Below, one piece after another: positions 1-9,310 of a stretch of 64,000 nt of DNA. Every line of letters begins with the position of its first letter. The first letter of the stretch is position 1. The DNA is from an uncultured Enterococcus sp. Lineage in GTDB: Bacteria > Bacillota > Bacilli > Lactobacillales > Enterococcaceae. Under the pieces are notes generated by a model. It saw nothing but the letters and a program-made list of their open reading frames with translations. It was not told the origin of the DNA and ran no database searches. The translations under genes were made by a program, and so were the position numbers. The stretch spans positions 1-64,000 of the forward strand of contig NZ_CAJYIS010000057.1 of assembly GCF_913775425.1 (NCBI RefSeq), given 5' to 3'.

Positions 1-1769
1 TCTTACTGCATATGGGAATCGACACAGTCGATCTAAAAGGGGCTCCTTTTAAAGTCAACGTTTCACAAGGAGAAGAGATTCAAGCTGGAGCACCATTAGC
101 AACAGTCGATTTAGAAAAAGTAAAAGCTGCTGGAAAAGATATTACGATCATTGTTGCGATCACAAATACCCAGCAAATGGTCGATATTTTTGGCGTCAAA
201 ACGAGTCGTGAAGTCCATGCAGGCGAAACGGTCGCCACATTAACGCTCAAAGCAATAACAGCTACTGTGAAAACAGAGCCAGCAAATGATTCAACAGATA
301 AAAATGGATATGCTAAAACGGCACGTCTCGTATTAGCTGCAGTTGGAGGTAAAAAAAATATCACACAACTCATCCACTGTATCACGCGTTTGCGTTTTTA
401 TTTAAAAGATGAAACGATCCCAGATGATGAAGCGATTCGAAAAATTCCAGGTGTGATCGATGTTGCTAGAGCAGGTGGGCAATATCAAGTGGTGATTGGG
501 CAAACAGTCGAAGATGTGTTTAATGAAGCGATTGCCCAATTAGGTGATGGGTTCAGTCAAGCAAACGAAGAACAAACGAAAGTATCATTTAAAGATCAGC
601 ATGGACTATGGGCTAAGACCAAATTTGGAGCAGCAAATCTGATTGGTACAATTACCGGATCGATGATGCCAGTCGTCGGATTGTTGGCAGCTAGTGGGAT
701 GTTAAAAGGGATCTTGACGATTTTAACGACTTGGGGCGGTGTTTCGACCTCATCGCAAACCTATGTGATTATTAGTGCGATGGGGGATGCAACATTTTAT
801 TTCTTACCAGTATTAGTTGGGTTTACCGCAGCACAAAAATTAGGTTCTAATCCTGTAGTCGTTGCGATTATTGGTGCATTTTTGATTTATCCTTCACTGG
901 TCCAAATCTATGCGACAGGTAAATTTTCGTATCATATTTTAGGAATGGGAATCAATTCGAATTTTTTAGGCATCCCGATTCATATTCCACAATATACGTA
1001 TTCGATTTTTCCGATGATTTTTGCAGCTTGGATGGCTGCTAAACTTGAACCATGGATCAAAAGTTGGATGCCAGTCGTATTGAGAATGATCTTTACGCCA
1101 TTAGTTGAGATTTTTTTAGTCGGTATGACAGTCTTGATTGTAGTCGGTCCAATCATTACCTTGATTTCAACAGGTATTTCAAATGGTTTACAAGCATTGC
1201 TTCATTTAAGTTTGCCGTTATCCGGTTTGATTATTGGAGGGTTGTATCAAGTATTGGTAATTTTTGGGTTACACTGGGCAGTTATTCCAATTATTTCGGC
1301 TCAGTTATCCGTTCCCGGTGGTCATTCAGTTTTAAATGGGATTGTTTCGGTTACCATGATCGCTCAAGGTGCCGGAGCGTTAGCGGTATATGTGAAAACA
1401 CGAAATAATGAAAACTTAAAAGGATTGTCAGCATCAGCTGCAATTTCAGCGTTTTGCGGTATTACGGAACCGGCGATGTATGGGGTCAATTTAAAATATG
1501 GGCGTGTCTTTATTACTGCGAGTATGGGAGCTGCTATTGGCGGCCTGGTCAATGGATTATTAAAAGTTGATATGTTTGGCTTTACCGGTTCATTGATTGG
1601 ATTCCCATCTTTTGCAAGTAAAACCGATCCCAATAATTTCTTGTATTTCTGGATCGTATCGGCAATTACGATCATTGCAGCCTTTACTTTGACTTATCTT
1701 TTTGGCTATAAAGAATCAGATGGTCTTCATGAAAAACAAGCACCTAAAAAACGTCATCTCGGTCAATAA
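1..1769 (+). CDS. Glucoside-family PTS permease EIIABC (5' end outside window)
   Basis: This gene encodes a membrane phosphotransferase permease that imports and phosphorylates a glucoside or glucose disaccharide. The open frame continues upstream of the tracked ATG: the codons before it read LLH, so the sequence is LLHMGIDTVDLKG, the EIIA active-site motif, with the phospho-histidine at bases 9-11. EIIA is followed by EIIB (NITQLIHCITRLRF, phospho-cysteine near residue 123 of the tracked ORF) and then a hydrophobic EIIC with the family signature GITEPAMYGVNLKYG. The order A-B-C differs from the B-C-A order of the other three permeases in this window. The start and the true N-terminus lie before base 1. 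The substrate cannot be read from sequence; a beta-glucoside, sucrose or trehalose is possible. It ends in a terminator shared with the convergent GntR gene. Confidence 0.9.
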   Translation, partial: LLHMGIDTVDLKGAPFKVNVSQGEEIQAGAPLATVDLEKVKAAGKDITIIVAITNTQQMVDIFGVKTSREVHAGETVATLTLKAITATVKTEPANDSTDKNGYAKTARLVLAAVGGKKNITQLIHCITRLRFYLKDETIPDDEAIRKIPGVIDVARAGGQYQVVIGQTVEDVFNEAIAQLGDGFSQANEEQTKVSFKDQHGLWAKTKFGAANLIGTITGSMMPVVGLLAASGMLKGILTILTTWGGVSTSSQTYVIISAMGDATFYFLPVLVGFTAAQKLGSNPVVVAIIGAFLIYPSLVQIYATGKFSYHILGMGINSNFLGIPIHIPQYTYSIFPMIFAAWMAAKLEPWIKSWMPVVLRMIFTPLVEIFLVGMTVLIVVGPIITLISTGISNGLQALLHLSLPLSGLIIGGLYQVLVIFGLHWAVIPIISAQLSVPGGHSVLNGIVSVTMIAQGAGALAVYVKTRNNENLKGLSASAAISAFCGITEPAMYGVNLKYGRVFITASMGAAIGGLVNGLLKVDMFGFTGSLIGFPSFASKTDPNNFLYFWIVSAITIIAAFTLTYLFGYKESDGLHEKQAPKKRHLGQ

Positions 1770-1771
1770 AA

Positions 1772-1815
1772 AAATCCCCGTCTGTTTGCTAATTGAAGCA
1801 AACAGATGGGGATTT
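1772..1815. terminator. Bidirectional terminator between PTS and GntR genes
   Basis: A perfect 18-bp stem (AAATCCCCGTCTGTTTGC and its complement) encloses an 8-nt loop. It has A-rich and T-rich flanks on opposite sides, so it can end transcription of both convergent genes. The stop codon of the GntR gene lies inside the right arm. Confidence 0.9.
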
Positions 1816-2509
1816 AGCTTTGAATAAAAAATTGAGAATAGTCTGGATGATAATAGTTTTTCGAAAAATCAAATGGTTTTCCCGCAGCAGTGTAATAGAG
1901 TTCCTCGATAAATAAAACAGGGTCTTTTACGTTCAGTTCTAAAAAGTGAGCGATATCTTCTTTGACACGAGCAACTTTCAAATATTTATCGGAAAAACCA
2001 ATTTGTAAATTCAACCCTTTTTCTAAATAATCAAAAATCGAATCTTCTGCAATCGCGCGATTTAAAAAGGGGACAATATCTTGTTTATAGTAGGATTGTT
2101 CAAAGCAAAAAACTTGTCCACGAATCGAGTGCACACGTTCAACAAAGTAAATAGGATCACCGACATCGCATTGCAAATTAGTCGCAATCTCTTTAGTTGC
2201 GGCTATGGTTTCTAGTGTAATCACGCGTGATGTTTCATCGGCTGCTTTTAAATCATCCGTAAAGCCACGATTTTGAATCAAGCTGATATACCCACGCCGT
2301 TTTTTTCGGCGTACAAAAATCCCACTACCTTGGACTTGATAGATCACACCACGTTCTTCTAAAAGCTGTAAGGTTTTTAAAATCGTGTTTTTGCTAACAT
2401 CGTACTCTTTGGTTAGTGTTGTGATATTGGCTAAACGTGTTCCTTGTAAGAGGTCTTGTTCTTTGATTGATCGCTCGATTGCTTGAGCGATCTCAATGTA
2501 TTTTGGCAT
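1814..2509 (-). CDS. GntR/HutC-family sugar-responsive transcription regulator
   Basis: A 231-aa regulator with an N-terminal winged helix-turn-helix (residues ~5-70, including LTKEYDVSKNTILKTLQLLE) followed by a UTRA ligand-binding domain (residues ~90-228). Members of the HutC branch usually bind a sugar phosphate and release DNA. It lies between two glucoside PTS operons and is divergent from the second (144 bp between starts), so it most likely represses that PTS/GH1 operon and its own gene. The GGAGGAAGAAC just before its ATG is a strong ribosome site. The family call is firm; the effector and the targets are inferred from position. Confidence 0.88.
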   Translation of the reverse strand: MPKYIEIAQAIERSIKEQDLLQGTRLANITTLTKEYDVSKNTILKTLQLLEERGVIYQVQGSGIFVRRKKRRGYISLIQNRGFTDDLKAADETSRVITLETIAATKEIATNLQCDVGDPIYFVERVHSIRGQVFCFEQSYYKQDIVPFLNRAIAEDSIFDYLEKGLNLQIGFSDKYLKVARVKEDIAHFLELNVKDPVLFIEELYYTAAGKPFDFSKNYYHPDYSQFFIQS

Positions 2510-2580
2510 GTTCTTCCTCCTAAAAAATAGTCGTCTTTAGTGTACCAAAAAAATAACTATAATTATATATATTTAAACTA

Positions 2581-2609
2581 TTGACGATTGTATGGGTATA
2601 ATTTATTAT
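2581..2609 (+). promoter_or_regulatory. Promoter of the PTS/6-phospho-beta-glucosidase operon
   Basis: TTGACG, 17 bp, TATTAT. The -10 area contains the direct repeat GGTATAA ... GGTATAA (2595-2620), and the stretch up to the GntR gene is very AT-rich, so a GntR operator probably lies here. The exact operator was not resolved. Confidence 0.6.
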
Positions 2610-2653
2610 AATGGTATAAATAAAAAAGTAAAGGTAAAGTTAGGAGAAAATGT

Positions 2654-4537
2654 ATGAGTGGAAAAGTTCGAGATTATTCACAACTAGCAAGTGATATTTT
2701 ACGCTTAGTTGGGCAAGATAATGTGGTTAATGCTACGCGTTGTGCTACTAGATTACGATTGGTACTAAAAGACACACCAAAAGATTTAAAAGAACAATTA
2801 AGTCAATTAACTGGAGTTATTACAGCAGTCGAATCTGGTGGACAAATGCAAATCGTAATCGGAACTCATGTAGGTGAAGTATACGATGCATTTGCAGCTC
2901 AAGGTAATTTTGAAAAAATGTCAGAAGAAGATGTACCAAAAGCATCAGTCATTAACCGGATCATCGCAACGATGTCCGCAGTATTCGCACCATTTATCTA
3001 TATTTTAGCCGCTGCCGGAATCTTACAAGGGATTTTGATTATTGCGAACTTATTTTTTCCAGCATTTGCTGATACGGGTACGTATCAAGTATTTAGTTTT
3101 ATCTCTTGGGCACCATTTACATTCTTACCGATTTTTATTGCGGTCACAGCATCACGCCATTTTAAATCAAATATGTACATTGCAATTGCTTGTTGTGCGG
3201 CTTTGGTATCGCCGACATGGGCTGAAATGGCAAGTTCGATTGCCAATGGACAAAGCATTACATTTTTAAACTTACCATTGACACAAACTGTTTATACATC
3301 TTCAGTATTACCACCACTACTATTAGTGTGGCTACTTTCTTATTTGGAACGTTTTTTAGAAAAACGCATTCCAAGTGTCGTTCGTTCTTTATTAGTACCA
3401 TTAGTTTGTCTAGTGATCATGGTACCTTTAACGATCCTATTGATTGGACCGATTTCTTCTGGAGTAGCCGCAGGGATTGCGAATGGATATAATTTCTTAG
3501 TCGCACATGTACCATTTTTAGCCGCTGCTATTATTGGTGGATTCTGGCAAGTAATTGTTATTTTTGGAGTTCATTGGGGAATTACACCAGTGGTATTAGC
3601 CAACTTTGACATGTATGGTCGAGATTCATTCCAAGCGTTCCAAACAATCGCTGTTATCGCTCAAGTTGGTGCGGTATTGGGTGTATTTTTAAAATCACGC
3701 AATAAAGAAATGAAAAATGTCTCACTATCTGCTTTTATTACAGGAATCTTTGGGATTACTGAGCCCTCGATCTATGGGGTAACACTAAGGTTAAAACGAC
3801 CATTTATTTATGGCTGTATTTCTGGGGGAATTGGAGCAATCGTAGCAAGTTTCTTCAATCCATTTTATTATGCATATGCAGGTTTACCTGGGCCTTTGAC
3901 TATCGTGAATGCAATCAACACAGACAATAAAAGCTCATTTATCGGGATGTTGATTGGTGCAGCCATTGGGTTGGTCGGACCTGTGATTTTGACACAAGTA
4001 TTAGGAACTGGCGAAACAATTTCAGACGATCAAGAATTAACAAAAGAGTTAGGCGATGCTAGTCATATCAATGCAGTTAATGATGCAAAAACACCAGTTT
4101 TTTCTCCACTGGAAGGAAACGTAATACAATTAGTTGACGTACCTGATGCAGTCTTTTCATCTGGTGCAATGGGAAATGGAATTGCTGTAGAACCGACGAA
4201 AGGTCGCGTTATCGCTCCTTTTGATGGGATGGTTTCAGCAGTTTTTGATACAAAACATGCTGTAGGATTAACCTCTAGTGATGGTGTCGAATTGCTTATC
4301 CATGTCGGTTTGGACACGGTCAATATGAAAGGCGATGGATTTGATTGTAAAGTAAAACAAGATCAACAAATTCGTAAAGGCGATGTCTTACTAGAGTTTG
4401 ATCAAGAAAAGATCCATCAAGCAGGCTATCCAAGCACAACGATCGTAGTTGTTCCAAATAGTGGTGATTACGAGAATATGCTGATTACTGAAAAAACAAC
4501 AGTTACACCAAACGATACGATTATTGAATTTAAATAA
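2654..4537 (+). CDS. Beta-glucoside PTS permease EIIBCA
   Basis: A 627-aa fused permease in the usual order. EIIB (residues ~5-85) has phospho-cysteine Cys30 in NATRCATRLRL; EIIC (~100-440) is a multi-spanning membrane domain with GITEPSIYGVTLRLKR; EIIA (~475-605) has the phospho-histidine in ELLIHVGLDTVNMKG. It brings in a beta-glucoside as its 6-phosphate using phosphate from HPr. AGGAG lies 8 nt before the ATG. The next gene, 21 bp downstream, encodes the enzyme expected to split the product, so the two form an operon. A beta-glucoside such as cellobiose, salicin or arbutin fits the neighbour; the exact sugar is unknown. Confidence 0.93.
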   Translation: MSGKVRDYSQLASDILRLVGQDNVVNATRCATRLRLVLKDTPKDLKEQLSQLTGVITAVESGGQMQIVIGTHVGEVYDAFAAQGNFEKMSEEDVPKASVINRIIATMSAVFAPFIYILAAAGILQGILIIANLFFPAFADTGTYQVFSFISWAPFTFLPIFIAVTASRHFKSNMYIAIACCAALVSPTWAEMASSIANGQSITFLNLPLTQTVYTSSVLPPLLLVWLLSYLERFLEKRIPSVVRSLLVPLVCLVIMVPLTILLIGPISSGVAAGIANGYNFLVAHVPFLAAAIIGGFWQVIVIFGVHWGITPVVLANFDMYGRDSFQAFQTIAVIAQVGAVLGVFLKSRNKEMKNVSLSAFITGIFGITEPSIYGVTLRLKRPFIYGCISGGIGAIVASFFNPFYYAYAGLPGPLTIVNAINTDNKSSFIGMLIGAAIGLVGPVILTQVLGTGETISDDQELTKELGDASHINAVNDAKTPVFSPLEGNVIQLVDVPDAVFSSGAMGNGIAVEPTKGRVIAPFDGMVSAVFDTKHAVGLTSSDGVELLIHVGLDTVNMKGDGFDCKVKQDQQIRKGDVLLEFDQEKIHQAGYPSTTIVVVPNSGDYENMLITEKTTVTPNDTIIEFK

Positions 4538-4546
4538 ATAATTTAG

Positions 4547-5992
<1,446 letters not shown>

Positions 5993-5997
5993 TTTTT

Positions 5998-6027
5998 AGC
6001 GCGTAAAAGCTTCTTTTACGCGCTTTT
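5998..6027 (+). terminator. Terminator after GH1 gene
   Basis: AGCGCGTAAAAG pairs perfectly with CTTTTACGCGCT around a 3-nt loop, and a short T run follows. Confidence 0.88.
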
Positions 6028-6081
6028 GTCTTCTTATGTACACATCTCGGTAATATTTGTAATGTAATTGCAATGAAAGTA

Positions 6082-6109
6082 TTTACAAATAAAAAACTTG
6101 TGCTAGAAT
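6082..6109 (+). promoter_or_regulatory. Extended -10 promoter of the secreted repeat protein
   Basis: TTTACA, 16 bp, TAGAAT, with TGC just before the -10 (extended -10 type). It lies 33 bp before the chosen start. Confidence 0.6.
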
Positions 6110-6142
6110 TAAATAGAAAGAATGAAAAAAGGACGTGAAGAA

Positions 6143-6964
6143 ATGAAAAAAACGATTGTAATGGGGACTTTAGCAGCTTTATTGATCGCACCTAGTTTAT
6201 TTGGTCAAGTAGTCAGTGCAGAGGATAGCCAAGCAGTAGGTGCAACACCTGTTCAAGAAACTGCAATGGCATCACGTAGTTTACGTAGCGCAAGCGATTT
6301 TGTCATCGATCCAAATGGAAAAAAAGTAACGATTACTGTAGATCCACACACGATCACTACAATTTATGATGAAAAAGGCAACAAATTAGTTCCAGCTGGC
6401 TACGAATCTGGCAATACAAAAATGTATGTTTGGTTTGAATTAAATCGTAAATTACAATCAAATGAACGAATTTACGCACAATCTGTTTCTGTACAAACAG
6501 GAAAAGTGACAGATAAATTATGGGCAACATTTGAACCAGCAGCTCAAACAGATAGTATGCCGATTTACCGAGTGTATAACCCAAACAACGGCGGACATTT
6601 ATATACAGCCAATCAAGCAGAAGCGATGCATGTCGTATCTCTAGGTTGGAATGATGAAAATATTGCTTGGGATGCACCGACGGAAGGTCAACCGATCTAT
6701 CGTTTGTATAACCCGAATAGTGGCGAACATTTTTATACAGTCGATGTTGCCGAATATGATGCAGTAGGTAAAGCTGGATGGAATCAAGAAGGACAAGTCT
6801 TCTTCTCTGATTTAGCTAAACAAGTACCCGTTTACCGTGTCTTTAATCCAAATGCTAAAGGTCCAGGTTCACATCACTATACAACAAGTGCTGGCGAACG
6901 TGATAATTTAGTCAGCATTGGTTGGAAAAATGAAGGAACAGCCTTTTACGGAGTAACAAATTAA
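6143..6964 (+). CDS. Secreted protein with three DUF5648-type repeats
   Basis: A 273-aa exported protein. The ATG at 6143 was chosen over the upstream 6122 start because AAAAGGA lies at a good distance from it and it opens a clean signal peptide (MKKTIVMGTLAALLIAPSLFGQVVSA, cleavage after SA-AE). A short N-terminal region is followed by three repeats of about 45 residues, each with YR(V/L)(Y/F)NPN, H(L/F/H)YT and GW..EG: PIYRVYNPNNGGHLYT, PIYRLYNPNSGEHFYT, and a third with GSHHYTTSAGERDNL. This matches the DUF5648 repeat family found at the ends of surface proteins. No LPXTG or catalytic motif is visible. The same triple repeat ends the 5'-nucleotidase at 57 kb. Role unknown; binding to cell wall or a host surface is a guess. 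Confidence 0.8.
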   Translation: MKKTIVMGTLAALLIAPSLFGQVVSAEDSQAVGATPVQETAMASRSLRSASDFVIDPNGKKVTITVDPHTITTIYDEKGNKLVPAGYESGNTKMYVWFELNRKLQSNERIYAQSVSVQTGKVTDKLWATFEPAAQTDSMPIYRVYNPNNGGHLYTANQAEAMHVVSLGWNDENIAWDAPTEGQPIYRLYNPNSGEHFYTVDVAEYDAVGKAGWNQEGQVFFSDLAKQVPVYRVFNPNAKGPGSHHYTTSAGERDNLVSIGWKNEGTAFYGVTN

Positions 6965-6978
6965 TTAAAACAATGAAC

Positions 6979-7051
6979 AAAGCGAAACTAGATGAAAGGA
7001 TTCATAGTGGTTATTTAACGACTAAAATCACGGACATTTAGTTCGCTTTTT
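6979..7051 (+). terminator. Long hairpin terminator
   Basis: AAAGCGAAACTAGATG pairs with CATTTAGTTCGCTTT (one bulge, one wobble) around a ~40-nt inner part, and a T run follows. The inner part is long for a terminator, but the tail is typical. Confidence 0.7.
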
Positions 7052-7120
7052 TATTAACCATTCGTACGTTTCTCTGTTTTGCGCTATAATAAAATCACTT
7101 TCAAGAAAGAAGGGATCACG

Positions 7121-7465
7121 ATGAATCGACATGTGTATTGTTTAACGTACAATGATGAAACTGGTGTTTGGATTGAATCTTTGGATATTAAAGAAGTGCA
7201 AGAAAAATATGTGATCTTAAATGAAGAAAGCCATGTATTCTCACAAAATAAACTTCCACTACACGATCAATATCGCGTACAACAAACAGCAGAGGGTTAT
7301 CTTACTTGGTGCATCGATCGCGAGAATATTTTGAAAATGAAAGCCGATTTTTTACATGATTTAGCGAAAGATTTGACGTATCTCAAACGACAAGCACAAG
7401 CGCTAGAACTTGCGATTGCTGAAGTTGAGCAATTAACGGTTACAAAATGGGAGGTTAGAGAATAG
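7121..7465 (+). CDS. Hypothetical protein, 114 aa
   Basis: I do not recognise this family. The tracked start (7079, TTG) cannot be used because TATAAT, the probable -10 box, lies at 7085-7090. AGAAGGG precedes the ATG at 7121. The product is soluble and acidic, with a likely beta-rich N-terminal half (HVYCLTYNDETGVWIESLDIKE) and a helical C-terminal half (DFLHDLAKDLTYLKRQAQALELAIAEVEQL). It ends 11 bp before the LysR gene and is probably cotranscribed with it. Confidence 0.6.
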   Translation: MNRHVYCLTYNDETGVWIESLDIKEVQEKYVILNEESHVFSQNKLPLHDQYRVQQTAEGYLTWCIDRENILKMKADFLHDLAKDLTYLKRQAQALELAIAEVEQLTVTKWEVRE

Positions 7466-7476
7466 GTGGTTTTAAA

Positions 7477-8364
7477 ATGGAATTAAGAGTATTACATTAT
7501 TTTCTATATGTGGCCAATGAAGGCTCGATTACGAAAGCTGCTAAACGGCTTCACCTAACCCAGCCTACTTTGTCACGGCAGTTGAAACAATTAGAAGAAG
7601 AGTTGCAATGTCGCTTATTTGAACGCACACCAAAAGGACTGATATTAACTTCACAAGGCCAGCTTTTAAAACAACATGCCTTGGAAATGTTTCGTTTAGA
7701 AGAAAAAATCAAAGACGAATTCCAACAAGAAAATGAGTTTTCGGGAACGTTGGTGATTGGAGCTGGTGAGTTTCAAAGTATGGGTGAGTTTGCTGAAATA
7801 GTGAAGCTTTTTCAAACTAATCATCCCGCAGTGACGGTTGAATTAGTCAGTGGTAATGCTGATTTTATTCAACAAAAGTTGACTCAAGGATTACTTGATC
7901 TAGGGATCATTTTAGAAGTAAACCAAAAAGAAGGATATACTTCGCTTTATTTTGAAACGAAAGAACAATTTGGAGTCTATGTCGACACGCATCATCCGTT
8001 AGCGACTAAACGCTTGATAAATCTAGCCGACCTAGATCATTATGCTTTATGGCGAAGTAAAAATCAGTCTGTTCAAGCCTATTTGATAGAACATTTAGGC
8101 GCTGACTATCACAATAAAAAGTGGATTGGAGAATATACTTTACTACATAATTGTCTTTACTTTTTAAAGCAAACGGACCAGATCTGTGTATCGTTGAAAC
8201 TTCCGCTGCAGCATCCTGACTTGATTTTTATACCTTTTGAACCAGATCTAAGTTTGAAAACAATCGCGATCTACCAAACGAATCAGTTACGATCCCCACT
8301 AGTTCATGCATTTTTAGAACATCTCAAGTCCATGCTTTTCGTGCATGAGATCAAAAAGAAATAG
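7477..8364 (+). CDS. LysR-family transcription regulator
   Basis: A 295-aa regulator with an N-terminal helix-turn-helix (GSITKAAKRLHLTQPTLSRQ, residues ~15-35) and a periplasmic-binding-like effector domain (residues ~90-290). Length is standard. AGGTGG lies 8 nt before the ATG. It follows the small gene at 7121 by 11 bp and precedes a histidine phosphatase by 65 bp, so a three-gene unit is possible. LysR proteins usually control a divergent neighbour; none exists here, so the target is unknown. Confidence 0.9.
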   Translation: MELRVLHYFLYVANEGSITKAAKRLHLTQPTLSRQLKQLEEELQCRLFERTPKGLILTSQGQLLKQHALEMFRLEEKIKDEFQQENEFSGTLVIGAGEFQSMGEFAEIVKLFQTNHPAVTVELVSGNADFIQQKLTQGLLDLGIILEVNQKEGYTSLYFETKEQFGVYVDTHHPLATKRLINLADLDHYALWRSKNQSVQAYLIEHLGADYHNKKWIGEYTLLHNCLYFLKQTDQICVSLKLPLQHPDLIFIPFEPDLSLKTIAIYQTNQLRSPLVHAFLEHLKSMLFVHEIKKK

Positions 8365-8428
8365 GTATTAGACATTTTATTTATTTTTTTGCATACTATC
8401 TTTAAAAGGAAGATGGAGGAAAATTAAG

Positions 8429-9019
8429 ATGGGAACGTTATATTTAATGCGTCATGGACAGACTTTATTTAATCAATTAGGTAAAATTCAAGGTGCATGT
8501 GATTCGCCTTTGACTGAATTAGGGATTGCTCAAGCGCAACAAGCCCAAACATATTTTCAAGAAAACCAAATTGTATTTGAAAGTATCTATGCTTCAACAC
8601 AAGAACGAGCAGTAGATACTGCAAAAATCGTTGCTAGAACAGAAGAAATCAGAATGCTTAAGGGTCTTAAAGAGTGGAATTTTGGGACGTTTGAAGGCGA
8701 AAGTGAGCGCTTGAATCCTAAGCGCAAACCTGGAGAAACTTCTTATGGTGATTTTTTTGTTCCCTATGGCGGTGAGAGTGCGGATCAAGTCCAAAATCGG
8801 ATGTATGAAACGATCTCCCAACTGATGGACAATTCGACAGGTGGTGCAGTACTTGCAGTTAGTCACGGTGGAGCGATGTATCGATTTATTCAAAAAATCG
8901 TACCAGAAGATATTGTGGCTACACTCCGATTTACGAATTGTTGCATACTAGTTTTTGATTACGCAGAACAAACATTTTCTTTTAAAGGTATCGTTCATCC
9001 TACAACGCCCAATTCTTAA
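8429..9019 (+). CDS. Histidine phosphatase superfamily protein (phosphoglycerate mutase-like)
   Basis: A 196-aa protein with the catalytic LMRHGQT motif at residues 6-12 (His nucleophile) and the second histidine in VSHGGAMYRF near residue 147. These enzymes remove phosphate from small molecules through a phospho-histidine intermediate; annotated substrates in close relatives range from alpha-ribazole phosphate to sugar phosphates, and sequence alone cannot decide. GGAGG precedes the ATG. No catalytic residue is missing. Confidence 0.88.
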   Translation: MGTLYLMRHGQTLFNQLGKIQGACDSPLTELGIAQAQQAQTYFQENQIVFESIYASTQERAVDTAKIVARTEEIRMLKGLKEWNFGTFEGESERLNPKRKPGETSYGDFFVPYGGESADQVQNRMYETISQLMDNSTGGAVLAVSHGGAMYRFIQKIVPEDIVATLRFTNCCILVFDYAEQTFSFKGIVHPTTPNS

Positions 9020-9029
9020 TTTTTTCTAA

Positions 9030-9047
9030 AGACCAAGCATCTGGTCT
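9030..9047 (+). other. Small hairpin after the phosphatase gene
   Basis: AGACCA and TGGTCT form a 6-bp stem around a 6-nt loop. No T run follows on the + strand, so it is at best a weak terminator. Confidence 0.4.
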
Positions 9048-9060
9048 AAATCAACTTAAC

Positions 9061-9180
9061 GTTATAATAAAGCCCGATATATAAAGAAAACGATTTATTT
9101 TAAAATAAACTTCACAAAGTATAACGCTTACTTTGTGGGTGGAAGACAGCTGCTACTTTAGTGTGGGAGCTGTTTTTTAC
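9061..9180 (+). ncRNA. Structured leader or small RNA with switchable hairpins
   Basis: This is the main content of the 291-bp gap before the cupin gene. TATAAT at 9063-9068 could be a -10 box. Downstream lie a palindrome (TTTATTTTAAAATAAA), a perfect 9-bp stem (CACAAAGTA / TACTTTGTG, 9113-9137) and a hairpin ACAGCT / AGCTGT followed by six T (9146-9178), which resembles a terminator. The loop of the terminator hairpin carries TACTTTAGTG, which can also pair with CACAAAGTA, so two alternative folds are possible. No known riboswitch class was recognised. Confidence 0.4.
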
Positions 9181-9232
9181 TATGGTCCAATAAGCTGTTA
9201 TTTAAGTGAAAGATGACGAAATTGTCAGTTCA

Positions 9233-9250
9233 ACGAACTATCTTGTTCGT
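9233..9250. promoter_or_regulatory. Inverted repeat upstream of the cupin operon
   Basis: ACGAAC and GTTCGT form a perfect 6-bp inverted repeat with a 6-nt spacer, 60 bp before the oxalate decarboxylase start and just upstream of the likely -10 (AGTATAAAT, ~9281). It is a candidate operator. Confidence 0.4.
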
Positions 9251-9310
9251 GGAATAACAAAGTAAAGTTCGCTAAACTAGTAGTATAAATTTAGAAAGTA
9301 GGGTAAAGGT

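Noticed and set aside
9121-9180. T-box leader suggested by GTGGGTGGAAG
   Set aside because: The AGGGUGGNACCGCG antiterminator core and a specifier loop are missing, and the next gene is not an amino-acid or tRNA-synthetase gene.
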